This document shows, piece by piece, positions 23,453 to 32,193 of a stretch of DNA of 45,158 nt (position 1 is its first letter; each line of letters begins with the position of its first letter). This DNA comes from Streptosporangiaceae bacterium (GTDB lineage: Bacteria; Actinomycetota; Actinomycetes; Streptosporangiales; Streptosporangiaceae), in assembly GCA_030040155.1 (NCBI GenBank), contig JASHUG010000005.1, positions 1-45,158 of the forward strand, written 5' to 3'. The translations under genes were made by a program, and so were the position numbers. The notes under the pieces are model-generated. The model was not told the DNA's origin, did not search any database, and saw only the letters and a program-made list of their open reading frames with translations.

Positions 23453-24641
23453 CCGTATCGGGGGTGACGTTCCTGGAACCTGGGGAGCTGCCGCCGCGAT
23501 CGCGGCCGATGCTGCCGACACCTCGGGCGAGATCAGCGGCGCCGTCGAGGAAACGGGCCACTTCCGAATCCATCTCGGGGTGGCAGCCGGGGTTGGCAAG
23601 ACCATCGCGATGCTGGACGACGGGCAGCGCCGGAGGGCGCACGGCGCCGATGTGGTGATCGCCTTCGTCGAGACCCACGGGCGGCCAGTAACAGAAAGCC
23701 GGATCGGGAGCCTGGAGATCGTTCCGCAGCGGCTGGTCAGTTACCGCGGTAACCAGTTCAGGGAGATGGATCTCGACGCCGTGCTGCGGCGGCAGCCACA
23801 GGTGGCGCTCGTCGACGAACTGGCCCACACCAACGTGCCAGGTTCCGGGCGGCACAGCAAACGCTGGCAGGACGTGCTCGAGCTACTGGACGCCGAAATA
23901 GACGTGGTCACGACGGTCAACATCCAGCACCTGGAGAGCATCGCGGACATCGCCGAGGGCGTGACCGGAGTGCGGGTCCGCGAGCGAGTTCCGGACTGGG
24001 TCGTCCGCCAGGCCGATCAGATCGAGCTGGTGGACGCGACTCCTGAGCAGTTGCGCCGCCGGATGCTGAACGGCAACATCTACCCAGCCGAGCAGGTCCC
24101 GCAGGCCCTCAGCCACTTCTTCCGGACCGACAATCTCGCCGCGCTGCGGGAACTTGCCCTGCGCTTCCTCGCCGACGAGACCGAGGGCGAACTCCAGCGA
24201 TACCTGGCCCGATACCGCACCCTGGCCCCATGGAAAAGCGCCGAGCACATCATGGCCTGCGTCACGCCCGAGCCCGGTGCCGATGCGATCATTCGCCGGG
24301 CCGCGCGACTGGCCGAGATGAGTCACGCCGACCTGGACATCGTGTACATAGCCAACGGAAGCGACGGGCGTGGCCATGATCACTGGCTCGCCGAACTGCG
24401 CCAGGTGACCTCAGATGTGGGCGCGTCATGGCACCACGTGCAGGCGGAAGACCCCGCTGGCGCCCTGATCGAATTCGCGCGGGAAGAGCACGCGACTCAG
24501 CTCGTCCTCGGTGCCAGCGACCGCAACAGCTTGCAGGAGCTTGTCGGCGGCGGCTCGATGGTGCGGCGAATCTCCCGCCTCGCGGCCCGAGCCGGAATGG
24601 ACGTCCACATCGTCGCTGCACACGAGGCTCCGTCCTCCTAG
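23439..24641 (+). CDS. KdpD-like sensor protein without histidine kinase
   Basis: 400 residues. The KdpD N-terminal domain is complete: Walker A GVAAGVGKT (47-55), then ADVVIAFVETHGRP, MDLDAVLRRQPQVALVDELAHTNVPGSGRHSKRWQDVLELLDAEIDVVTTVNIQHLESI. A second domain (about 265-395) is Usp-like (HIMACVTPEPGADAIIRRAARLA ... QLVLGASDRNSLQELVGGGSMVRRISRLA). The four membrane helices, GAF region and kinase of full KdpD (about 850-900 residues) are absent, and no kdpFABC or kdpE is in the window. Usp domains of some KdpDs bind c-di-AMP. It may sense K+ or a nucleotide and pass this on by protein contact. Confidence 0.88.
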   Translation: MPSGDRIGGDVPGTWGAAAAIAADAADTSGEISGAVEETGHFRIHLGVAAGVGKTIAMLDDGQRRRAHGADVVIAFVETHGRPVTESRIGSLEIVPQRLVSYRGNQFREMDLDAVLRRQPQVALVDELAHTNVPGSGRHSKRWQDVLELLDAEIDVVTTVNIQHLESIADIAEGVTGVRVRERVPDWVVRQADQIELVDATPEQLRRRMLNGNIYPAEQVPQALSHFFRTDNLAALRELALRFLADETEGELQRYLARYRTLAPWKSAEHIMACVTPEPGADAIIRRAARLAEMSHADLDIVYIANGSDGRGHDHWLAELRQVTSDVGASWHHVQAEDPAGALIEFAREEHATQLVLGASDRNSLQELVGGGSMVRRISRLAARAGMDVHIVAAHEAPSS

Positions 24642-24665
24642 GCAGCCTTGTCGCCAGATTTGCGG

Positions 24666-25280
24666 CTACAGGTCGATCCGCATTACAACGCGCCGCTTCG
24701 TGGGCCTGATGACTTCCCTGAACCCGGCAGCGGCGAAGGCGTTCCGGCTGCCTACGTGGAGTTCACCCCAGGTGATCTCCTTCCCCGGCTCGGTGAGCAT
24801 CGCGTATCCCTCGACGGCATGCGCGCCACGGCCGCGGGCGAACTCCACGGCCGCCGAGATCATCTGGTATGTGAACCCCTGCCACCGGTAAGGCGTGCGG
24901 GTCAGCATGCAGGTTATGGCCCACACGCCTTCGTCGGCTTTGTCCTCGTTGCGGCCGGCCCAGGTAACAGGCCTCGTGAGCCGGATGTAGGCGGGCCGGG
25001 GCTCGACCGCGCACCAGGTAACCGGATCGTCCTCGAGGTAGCCGACCAGCCCGCTTGTCGTCTCCGAGTCGGGATGTCCGCATTCGGTCTGGGTCCGCAG
25101 CCGGTGGGCGCGCTCGTCTTCGCCCAGCGCGTTCCATCCCCTTATGATCTTGAAGCGCTGGCAGAAACACAGTGCATCGAACGCGCGGGCCTTGCCGACA
25201 ACCGCGAGCAGGTCGTCCCACGACACCTGGTTTGCCGGCACGATGCGGAGCTTGGCAGCCTGGGTCTTCGTCGCGGCCAT
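24666..25280 (-). CDS. GNAT-family N-acetyltransferase
   Basis: 204 residues. N-terminal part KLRIVPANQVSWDDLLAVVGKARAFDALCFCQRFKI; acetyl-CoA fold in VWAITCMLTRTPYRWQGFTYQMISAAVEFARGRGAHAVEGYAM, with TPYRWQG in place of the usual R-x-x-G-x-G/A loop, and the closing ELHVGSRNAFAAAGFREV. The substrate is unknown. Convergent with the KdpD-like gene; 24 bases behind the DipZ-like gene on the same strand, so likely last gene of a three-gene operon starting at the epoxide hydrolase. Confidence 0.8.
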   Translation of the reverse strand: MAATKTQAAKLRIVPANQVSWDDLLAVVGKARAFDALCFCQRFKIIRGWNALGEDERAHRLRTQTECGHPDSETTSGLVGYLEDDPVTWCAVEPRPAYIRLTRPVTWAGRNEDKADEGVWAITCMLTRTPYRWQGFTYQMISAAVEFARGRGAHAVEGYAMLTEPGKEITWGELHVGSRNAFAAAGFREVIRPTKRRVVMRIDL

Positions 25281-25304
25281 GTCGAGCGATGTTAGCCGCA
25301 GTCG

Positions 25305-26255
25305 CTAGCCGAACGTGAAGACGTATGCCTCGGCTCCCCGCTCCAGGAACGTCACCTCGAGCGTCCGCTCGCTTACGTCGTGACCTTGGCGCACGAGCTG
25401 GTAGAGGCGGCCATCGCGGAGCAGCCCGTTCCCTCCCTTATCGGTATCGACCCCGTGAGCCCGGCCAGGCGGCTTGCCGTCGAGAAGGACGCGGAACGGG
25501 ATCGGATCGCGCGCTCCCGCGGACAGCACGAGGTGGGCATCGCGCGCGTGAAACCGGAGGGCGATGGTTCCGGTGCCCCGCTCCAGGAATACGTTCTCGC
25601 GCCCGACCGTCCACTCGCCGGAGAGGGCCCAGTCATTGAATCCCAGGGCATCCGGCAGGTCGTAGGCCCGGCGGATTCCGAAGGCCGCTCCGCCCGGTGA
25701 GGCGAAGTTCTGGCTGCGTTCATAGCCGAGATAGGTCTCCGGTGTGCGCAAGTTGCGCCAGTCGGCTTCTGCCTCCACGCCAACGCCGACCACGGAGGCC
25801 GGCTCGCGGTCGATATCCAGCAGACGCTGGATGAGAGCCTCAGACTCCTCATACCGGCCTTCACCGTAGTGGCGGTCGCGAATGACCTTGTCCTCGTCCA
25901 CGAAGTACAACGCGGGCCAGTAGTGATTGTCGAATGCTCGCCAGACGGCATAGTCGTTGTCGATGACGACCGGATAGTCGATCGAGCGGTCCCGAGTTGC
26001 CTGGCGCACGCGGTCCACCTTGTGCTCGAACGAGAACTCGGGCGTGTGCACACCGACGACGAGGAGCCCCTCGTTCCGGTAGGCCTGCCACCAGGCGCGG
26101 ACGTATGGCTCCGTGCGTAGCCAGTTAATGCACGTCAGCGTCCAGAAGTCGACGAGGACGACTCGGGCGCGCAGTTCCCCAGGGCTGAGGGGATCGGAGT
26201 TGAGCCACTCTGCTGCGCGGATGGCGGGCATCACCCGGCCCTCAAGCGACGTCAT
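25305..26255 (-). CDS. DipZ/TlpA-like thioredoxin-fold protein lacking CxxC
   Basis: 316 residues. The N-terminal thioredoxin-like domain has VVLVDFWTLTCINWLRTEPYVRAW; in DipZ C-terminal domains this region reads with a CINC motif, here C42-I-N-W45. HTPEFSFEHKVDRVRQATRDRSIDYPVVIDNDYAVWRAFDNHYWPALYFVD follows the family closely. The C-terminal half (about 155-316, TYLGYERSQNFASPGG ... VTFLERGAEAYVFTFG) is the beta-rich DipZ-associated domain. No signal peptide or membrane helices, unlike full DipZ. Its start is one base after the epoxide hydrolase stop. Confidence 0.85.
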   Translation of the reverse strand: MTSLEGRVMPAIRAAEWLNSDPLSPGELRARVVLVDFWTLTCINWLRTEPYVRAWWQAYRNEGLLVVGVHTPEFSFEHKVDRVRQATRDRSIDYPVVIDNDYAVWRAFDNHYWPALYFVDEDKVIRDRHYGEGRYEESEALIQRLLDIDREPASVVGVGVEAEADWRNLRTPETYLGYERSQNFASPGGAAFGIRRAYDLPDALGFNDWALSGEWTVGRENVFLERGTGTIALRFHARDAHLVLSAGARDPIPFRVLLDGKPPGRAHGVDTDKGGNGLLRDGRLYQLVRQGHDVSERTLEVTFLERGAEAYVFTFG

Positions 26256-26256
26256 T

Positions 26257-27456
26257 TCAGCGAAGCGGCCGGAAGCCCGCGCGGACCTCGTCGGCGAACA
26301 GCTGCGGCTGCTCCCAGGCGGCGAAGTGCCCGCCCCTGTCGACCTTGTTGTAATAGATCAGGTTCGGGTACGCCTGCTCGGCCCAGCTGCGGGGCGGCGC
26401 ATACAGATCCTCGGGAAAGGCGCTGACTGCGGCCGGGATCGACACGCCCTTGATATCGAAGAAGCCGACCTTGTTCTCCCAGTAGAGCCTGGACGACGAT
26501 ACCCCGGTGTTGGTCAGCCAGTACAGCGTGACGTTGTCCAGGACGTCGTCGCGGCTGAGGCCGCCTGGGTTCCCGGCAAAGGCGCGGGCGATGAGGTCAT
26601 AACTCCACTGGTCGTGGTTGATCATCCACGCCGCCAGGCCGATTGGCGAGTCCGCGATCGCGTAGACCGTCTGCGGTTGCGTCCCCATCTCCACGGCGTA
26701 ACCGGTTCCCGTTGTGAAGAAGTTGCTCAGCCGCTCATACTGCTGCTCCTCCTCGGCCGACAGGCCAGCGGGCTTCTCGCCCGTCGGCAGCACGTTGAGC
26801 GTCTCGGAAACCTGCGGTGGCAGCGCACCGGCCATGTTGGTGTGCATGCCGAGCAGCTCGGGTGGAGCCTGCTTCGCCATGAAGTCCGTGATGATCGCCC
26901 CCCAGTCGCCGCCTTGCGCGACGAACTGCGAGTATCCGAGGCGCTTCATGAGCTCGACCCATGCGCCGGCGATACGCTCGGGACCCCAGCCTGTGGCGGT
27001 CGGCTTGCCGGAGAACCCGTAGCCAGGTATCGAAGGGATCACCAGGTGGAACGCGTCGTCCGCGCGGCCGCCATGCGCCGTGGGATTGGTCAGCGGATCG
27101 ATGACCTTGAGCAGCTCGATGATCGAGCCGGGCCATCCGTGCGTGATGATGACTGGCAGCGCGTCGTCGTGGGGTGAACGCACGTGGATGAAATGAATAT
27201 CAAGACCATCGATCTCGGTCTTGAACTGCGGCAGTGAGTTCAGCTTGGCTTCGCACTGCCGCCAGTCGTAGTCCGATGACCAGTAACGCCCAAGTTCCTT
27301 GATCGTTGCGAGCTGTACGCCCTGCGAGTGATCAGGAACGAGCTCCTTCTCCGGCCATCGCGTGGCCTCGATGCGCTGGCGGAGCGTCTCAAGCTCCTCT
27401 TCGGGCGTCTGGACCGTGAACGGCCGGATCGCTGAGCTTTCGGTCATCACTGACAT
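26257..27456 (-). CDS. Epoxide hydrolase (EHN-domain alpha/beta hydrolase)
   Basis: 399 residues. N-terminal EHN domain (IRPFTVQTPEEELETLRQRIEATRWPEKE), then alpha/beta hydrolase with HGWPGS oxyanion motif, SIPGYGFSGKP, nucleophile Asp in AQGGDWGAI, and catalytic His in DRGGHFAAWEQP. These are hallmarks of microsomal-type epoxide hydrolases, which open epoxides to diols. ATG at 27454-27456 has GAGGAGAG just upstream; a longer reading to 27492 has none. First gene of an operon with the DipZ-like and GNAT genes. Confidence 0.92.
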   Translation of the reverse strand: MSVMTESSAIRPFTVQTPEEELETLRQRIEATRWPEKELVPDHSQGVQLATIKELGRYWSSDYDWRQCEAKLNSLPQFKTEIDGLDIHFIHVRSPHDDALPVIITHGWPGSIIELLKVIDPLTNPTAHGGRADDAFHLVIPSIPGYGFSGKPTATGWGPERIAGAWVELMKRLGYSQFVAQGGDWGAIITDFMAKQAPPELLGMHTNMAGALPPQVSETLNVLPTGEKPAGLSAEEEQQYERLSNFFTTGTGYAVEMGTQPQTVYAIADSPIGLAAWMINHDQWSYDLIARAFAGNPGGLSRDDVLDNVTLYWLTNTGVSSSRLYWENKVGFFDIKGVSIPAAVSAFPEDLYAPPRSWAEQAYPNLIYYNKVDRGGHFAAWEQPQLFADEVRAGFRPLR

Positions 27457-27774
27457 GGCGGCTCTCCTCGGCTGAAATATCACGTACATCACCGTTTGCG
27501 GTCATACCGTCGGCGTCAAGGAAACGTCAAGGTCGCACCACCCTCAGGCTCGCCGCTCGCGGGACTCCGCGCCTCACCCAGGCTGAGTGAACCGGGCGTG
27601 CAGCGTGACCGTCATGCCGGCGCCAGCAGGCTCAGCGACTAGTACTCCCGACGGATATCCGTCGCGCAGATTCGGCCGGGCGCCGGACGACGGGGCATTG
27701 CCCGCAGCCCTAGCGTCGAGCGCATCGATAAAGCCGGGCGGCAGCGCCGCCCCGATGCGACGAAGGGCACTGAC
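27457..27774. other. Divergent intergenic region with a 16-bp palindrome
   Basis: About 318 bases without a gene. A perfect palindrome CGACGGATATCCGTCG lies at 27649-27664, about 110 bases ahead of the secreted-protein gene, and could be an operator. Nothing else stands out. Confidence 0.5.
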
Positions 27775-28293
27775 ATGATCGGGAGAACTGGAATTGCGGT
27801 TACGTGCATCGCGGCGGCGGCCGTGTTCGCATTCGCCAGCGGCAGCGGCATTGCCAGCGCCGGGACTGCCGTCAGGAGCGGCGTCCTCCACCTCTATGAG
27901 GTCGGCGGCGTCAGCAACACCGACAGCGACGTGTTCACCGGCTTGTTCACCGATCACGGCGTCGACCACGTGAGTGACCTGGATCACGGCAACGTGAACA
28001 AGATCGTGCTGACGCACGGCTCCTTCGAAGCGAACATCGCGACCCTTCTCGGCCGGGTCAAGGCGGTATCGTCGGCCAGCGGCGGGTGCTCGGTAGTCCT
28101 GCGAAGCACGGCGCCCGTCCAGCTCTCGCACGGCACCGGCGCCTACCGAGGGATCCACGGCACGGTCACCGTTACTCTGGTCAACGCGATGATCTTCGCT
28201 AAGAAGCACGGCAGCTGCCCGGCAAATCCTGAGACCGCAACACCGATCGGCGAAGTCGTCAGCGCACTCGGCAGCGGTCGGGTGTCACTGTGA
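27775..28293 (+). CDS. Secreted protein, allene-oxide-cyclase-barrel-like
   Basis: 172 residues. Signal peptide MIGRTGIAVTCIAAAAVFAF... with a likely cut after IASA (about residue 29). The mature part is beta-rich: VLHLYEVGGVSNTDSDVFTG, LTHGSFEANI, and GTGAYRGIHGTVTVTLV, a glycine pattern typical of secreted actinobacterial proteins with an allene-oxide-cyclase-like barrel. Two cysteines (CSVVLR and SCPAN) could form a disulfide. GAAGGG precedes the ATG. A very strong hairpin follows. Role unknown. Confidence 0.72.
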   Translation: MIGRTGIAVTCIAAAAVFAFASGSGIASAGTAVRSGVLHLYEVGGVSNTDSDVFTGLFTDHGVDHVSDLDHGNVNKIVLTHGSFEANIATLLGRVKAVSSASGGCSVVLRSTAPVQLSHGTGAYRGIHGTVTVTLVNAMIFAKKHGSCPANPETATPIGEVVSALGSGRVSL

Positions 28294-28636
28294 CCCTGCA
28301 GGCGGGATGAGCAATCCCGGCTGGGAGGTCCGCGCGGCGACCGGCCTCCCAGCCGGGACTGGCTTGCGGGCGGCGGAACGGCCGGACAGCGCCGGGCGCG
28401 TGGCGTCCGCGCCGCCCAGCTGCTGGAGTACCCCGGTCATCTGCGGATATGTGGGTTATCACCGCCTCAGGCGAATTGCGCCTCCGGCAGCGCTGCGCCG
28501 GGCCGGACGACACGGGTGGCCAGACCGCAGCCGGGGTAACTAACTAGACATCAGCCGGTCGCATGCCAGCGGGGTGACCAGAGGCGCGGGCCATGGTGGC
28601 CTGCTCCATGCGCAGTCAACTGGACGGGGGCTAGCG
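28294..28636. other. Intergenic region after the secreted protein
   Basis: About 340 bases. It holds the terminator hairpin 28315-28358; beyond that I see no gene, repeat or clear promoter before the PEBP gene. Confidence 0.5.
28315..28358 (+). terminator. Terminator: perfect 14-bp stem
   Basis: TCCCGGCTGGGAGG (28315-28328) pairs exactly with CCTCCCAGCCGGGA (28345-28358) over a 16-base loop, 22 bases after the stop codon of the secreted-protein gene. No T-run, as is common in actinobacteria. Confidence 0.8.
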
Positions 28637-29194
28637 ATGGTGGCGAATGTTCCGTTCGCCGGTTTGCCGGTGGTACCGACGTTCACGGTCACCAGTAGCG
28701 ACGTCGCCGACGGCCAGCCGCTGGCCGCACCCCAGATGTCCGCCGTTCTCGGCTTTCCGGGCGGCACGGACACTTCACCTCAACTGTCGTGGTCAGACGC
28801 TCCGGCCGGGACAAAAAGCTACGCGGTGACGATGTACGACCCCGACGCCCCGACCGGGTCGGGGTTCTGGCACTGGGCCGTTGCCGACATTCCTGCCTCG
28901 GTGACCGGCCTGCCGAGCGGTGCGGGCGATCAGGCTTCTGAGCGACTGCCGGCGAACGCGTTCCAGCTTCCGAACGACGTCCGAATGTCCCGCTTTCTCG
29001 GAGCCGCTCCCCCGCCGGGACATGGCCCGCATCGCTACTCGATCGTGATAGACGCCCTGGACATCGAGCATGTCGGGGAACTCGGCGTGCGGCCCGATTC
29101 AACCCCGGCACTGATGCGCGGCCAGGTCACTATTGGTGGCCACCTTCTCGGGCGGGCGGTCATCACTCCAGTGGCGCAGGTGCCAGCCGCCTGA
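28637..29194 (+). CDS. PEBP family protein (YbhB/YbcL type)
   Basis: 185 residues. Conserved PEBP ligand-pocket motifs: TSPQLSWSDAPAGTKSYAVTMYDPDAPTGSGFWHWAVADIP and PPPGHGPHRY. Full length for bacterial members. Bacterial PEBPs are cytosolic or periplasmic proteins with poorly known ligands; no signal peptide is present here. ATG at 28637, with no convincing ribosome binding site. Same strand as the following hydrolase but 108 bases apart, so probably separate. Confidence 0.9.
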   Translation: MVANVPFAGLPVVPTFTVTSSDVADGQPLAAPQMSAVLGFPGGTDTSPQLSWSDAPAGTKSYAVTMYDPDAPTGSGFWHWAVADIPASVTGLPSGAGDQASERLPANAFQLPNDVRMSRFLGAAPPPGHGPHRYSIVIDALDIEHVGELGVRPDSTPALMRGQVTIGGHLLGRAVITPVAQVPAA

Positions 29195-29302
29195 CCTGCG
29201 CGCCGACCGATTCGCTGGAGACGTGGCAGCGCTTAAGACCGGCCCAAGTAGCTCGCAGGTCGTTCTTCCTGACTAAGAGGATCTCTAGGTAAGGGGGATG
29301 TT

Positions 29303-29995
29303 ATGGGCACAGCAGTACCGACCAAAGACGTAGTCCTCGTGCACGGCGGATTCGTAGACGGATCCGGCTGGCAGGGCGTGTACAACATCCTGACCAGTGA
29401 TGGCTACAACGTGAGCGTCGTGCAGAATCCCACGCTGTCGCTCGAGGGCGATGTAGCGGCAACCCGCCAAATCCTCGACCAGCAGCCAGGCCCGGCCGTG
29501 CTGGTGGGCCACTCGTACGGCGGGGCGGTCATCACCGAGGCAGGCATGCACGACAAGGTGGCGGCGCTGGGCTACATCAGCGCTTTCGCGCCGGATGCAG
29601 GCGAGTCCGTGATGTCGCTCATCGCCGGGTTCCCGAAAGACTCGCCGCAGCCGCCGATCCTGCCGCCGAAGGACGGCTTCCTGTTCCTCGACCGGGACAA
29701 GTTCCACGACTCCTTCGCCGGTGACGTGCCCGCCGAGGATGCCGCATTCATGGCCGACTCACAGGTCCCGTGGGGCGTGGACGCGACGGCCGGGATGATC
29801 AGCGAGCCGGCGTGGCGAACGAAGCCGACCTGGTATCTGCTCACCACCCAGGACAAGATGATTCCGCCTGCCGCGCAGCGGGCTATGTCGCAGCGGGCCG
29901 GCGCCGCCGTCACCGAGGTGGCGGCCAGCCATTCCGTTTACGTGTCACAGCCGGCCGCGGTCGCGGATCTCATCGAACAGGCCGCCACTTCTTGA
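29303..29995 (+). CDS. Alpha/beta hydrolase (esterase-like)
   Basis: 230 residues. VVLVHGGFVDGSGWQGVYNIL at the oxyanion region, nucleophile elbow VGHSYGGAV (Ser), and C-terminal ASHSVYVSQP carrying the catalytic His. The short form with FAPDAGESV matches the family of salicylate-esterase/MhpC-like hydrolases widespread in actinobacteria. AAGGGGG precedes the ATG. Substrate unknown. Confidence 0.9.
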   Translation: MGTAVPTKDVVLVHGGFVDGSGWQGVYNILTSDGYNVSVVQNPTLSLEGDVAATRQILDQQPGPAVLVGHSYGGAVITEAGMHDKVAALGYISAFAPDAGESVMSLIAGFPKDSPQPPILPPKDGFLFLDRDKFHDSFAGDVPAEDAAFMADSQVPWGVDATAGMISEPAWRTKPTWYLLTTQDKMIPPAAQRAMSQRAGAAVTEVAASHSVYVSQPAAVADLIEQAATS

Positions 29996-30018
29996 CCTGC
30001 GGTTAAGCGGGCTGGCCT

Positions 30019-30056
30019 CGTGCGGCAGGCTCCGGCAGGCCAAGGTCTGCCGCACG
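30019..30056. terminator. Bidirectional terminator between convergent genes
   Basis: CGTGCGGCAG (30019-30028) and CTGCCGCACG (30047-30056) form a perfect 10-bp stem between the hydrolase (+) and transketolase (-). Confidence 0.7.
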
Positions 30057-30106
30057 GGCCGGTCAGCCGAGCCGCAGGCCGCTTGGCTGGCCACTACGGA
30101 GCGGCG

Positions 30107-31990
30107 TCAGCCAGTCAGCTCGCGGGCGGCAGTCGCGATGTGCGCTGCGCTGATGCCGGCCGCGTCCATCAGCTCTGCGCCGGTTCCTGAGCCCGGCATG
30201 TTACGGACGGCCAGGTGCCGAACGTAAAGATCGGCCCGACCGTCGCTGGTGAGAGCATCGAGCACAGCCGAGCCAAGGCCGCCCTCGGGGTGATGGTCCT
30301 CGGCGATGACGATCCGCCCGCCGGTGTCAGCGGCGGCGGCAGTGAGCGTGCCGATGTCGACGGGCTTGACCGAGTACAGATCGATCACCCGCGCGGCGAT
30401 CCCGTCAGCCTGCAGCTGATCGGCCGCGGCAAGGCACTCGTGCAGCGTGACTCCGGCGCCGATCAAGGTCACCTGGTCCTGCTTCGTGCTGCGCAGTACC
30501 TTGGCGCCGCCGACGGGGAACTGCTCTCCGGAGTCGTAAAGCACGGGGTAGGCGCCCCTGGTCGTGCGCATGTAGGAGATGCCGTCCAGGTCCGCCATGG
30601 CTGCGACCAGCGCAGCCGCGCTGGCCGCGTCGCTGGGGTACAGCACCGTCGAGCCATGCACCGCCCGCAGCATGGCCAGGTCTTCCAGGGCCATCTGCGA
30701 CGGGCCGTCCGCGCCGATCTCCACGCCCGCGTGCGAACCGCACAGCCGGATATTGGCTCGCGAGATCGCGGCCATCCGGATGAAGTCATAGGCGCGGGTG
30801 AGGAATGCGGCGAAGGTCGAGGCGAACGGCCTGAAGCCGCGCGCGCTGAAACCGACCGCGGCGGCGACCAGCTGCTGCTCGGCGATGTACATCTCGAAGT
30901 ACCGCTCCGGGTACTGCTGCGCGAACTCGTCGGCGTAGGTGGAGTTGCTAACCTCGCCGTCCATCGCGACCACATCGGGCCGCGCGCCGAGTGCCGCCAG
31001 CGCCTGGCCGTAGGCTCTCCTCGTAGCCACCCTGTCGCCGACCGAGTAGGTGGGCAGCTTCACCGCCGCGCCGTCGCCCCCTGCTGGCCTCCGGTCGGCC
31101 GGGTGGTCAGGCTTGGGCCCCCGGACCGTCAGGAACCGCTCTCCGCCTAGCTCGACCACGGCACGCTCGGCCATCTCGGGCGGGAGCGGCTTGCCGTGCC
31201 AGCCCTCCTTGTCTTCGACCTCGGAGAAGCCGCGGCCCTTCAGGGTCCGGGCCAGTATCACGGTCGGCCGGTCGCGAGCGTCCTCGCGCGCCTCCCGCAT
31301 GGCGCGGTCGATCTGGCCTAGGTCGTGACCGTCGATCACGATCGCCCTGGCGCCGAAGGCTTCCGCGCGCCTGCGGTAGGTATCGGTGTCCCAGGACAGG
31401 TCGGTGGGTCCGCGCTGGCCGAGCCGGTTGACATCGACCATTACGGCCAGGTTAGACAGTTTGTAGTGCGAGGCCTTGTCGAGGGCTTCCCAGATCGAGC
31501 CCTCGGCCATCTCACTGTCGCCGCACAGCACCCAGACGTGGTAGGGCGCTTCCTCAACGTACTTGCCCGCCAGCGCAATGCCCACGCCATCAGGCAGTCC
31601 CTGGCCCAGAGAGCCAGTCGCCACGTCCACCCAGGGCAGTTCCGGGGTCGGATGCCCTTCCAGCCTCGAGCCGAAGCGTCGGTATTCCGTCATCAGCTCC
31701 TCATCGGACACCACCCCGACCGCCTTGAACACCGAGTACAGCAGCGGCGACGCGTGCCCCTTCGAGAAGATCAGATGGTCACTGTCCGGGTTCGCCGGAT
31801 TGTCCCAGTCATATCGCAGATGCCTCGTCACGAGCACGGCCAGCAAGTCAGCCGCGGACATGCTGGAGGTCGGATGACCGGACCCAGCAGACGTGCTTGA
31901 GCGCACGGAGTCGACACGCAACTGCTGGGCCAGCTCACCGGCAGTGCTGAGGTCAATGTCAGTCTTGATCACGGATGGTGCAGCCACCAT
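30107..31990 (-). CDS. tkt: Transketolase, short (animal-type) form
   Basis: 627 residues, clearly shorter than the ~660-700 of common bacterial TktA and close to animal transketolase. Thiamine diphosphate site GDSEMAEGSIWEALDKASHYKLSNLAVMVDVNRLGQ; also SAGSGHPTSSMSAADL, FSKGHASPLLYSVF, EGHPTPELPWVDVATGSLGQGL, the central YIAEQQLVAAAVGFSARG with its catalytic Glu, and a C-terminal domain. It transfers two-carbon units between sugar phosphates. A flexible Pro/Asp-rich linker (about 290-315) separates the first two domains. Not linked to transaldolase or other pentose phosphate genes here, so it may be a second transketolase. Confidence 0.92.
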   Translation of the reverse strand: MVAAPSVIKTDIDLSTAGELAQQLRVDSVRSSTSAGSGHPTSSMSAADLLAVLVTRHLRYDWDNPANPDSDHLIFSKGHASPLLYSVFKAVGVVSDEELMTEYRRFGSRLEGHPTPELPWVDVATGSLGQGLPDGVGIALAGKYVEEAPYHVWVLCGDSEMAEGSIWEALDKASHYKLSNLAVMVDVNRLGQRGPTDLSWDTDTYRRRAEAFGARAIVIDGHDLGQIDRAMREAREDARDRPTVILARTLKGRGFSEVEDKEGWHGKPLPPEMAERAVVELGGERFLTVRGPKPDHPADRRPAGGDGAAVKLPTYSVGDRVATRRAYGQALAALGARPDVVAMDGEVSNSTYADEFAQQYPERYFEMYIAEQQLVAAAVGFSARGFRPFASTFAAFLTRAYDFIRMAAISRANIRLCGSHAGVEIGADGPSQMALEDLAMLRAVHGSTVLYPSDAASAAALVAAMADLDGISYMRTTRGAYPVLYDSGEQFPVGGAKVLRSTKQDQVTLIGAGVTLHECLAAADQLQADGIAARVIDLYSVKPVDIGTLTAAAADTGGRIVIAEDHHPEGGLGSAVLDALTSDGRADLYVRHLAVRNMPGSGTGAELMDAAGISAAHIATAARELTG

Positions 31991-32193
31991 GTCTCCCGGA
32001 TATCTCGAGCTTGTGCGCCCAGCGCGGGCGCGAGTATCGCCCGCCCCACACCCCGTACCCAGGCTAGCCCGCCACTCATCGGGCTGACCTCGCGGCGTGG
32101 CCCCTGATCCGGGGTAGGACGGTCAGGAGCCGGTAGGCCGGCCGGCGCTCAGCCGGACGCGGCACGTCAGCACGAGCGGAAGGGATAAGCCAG

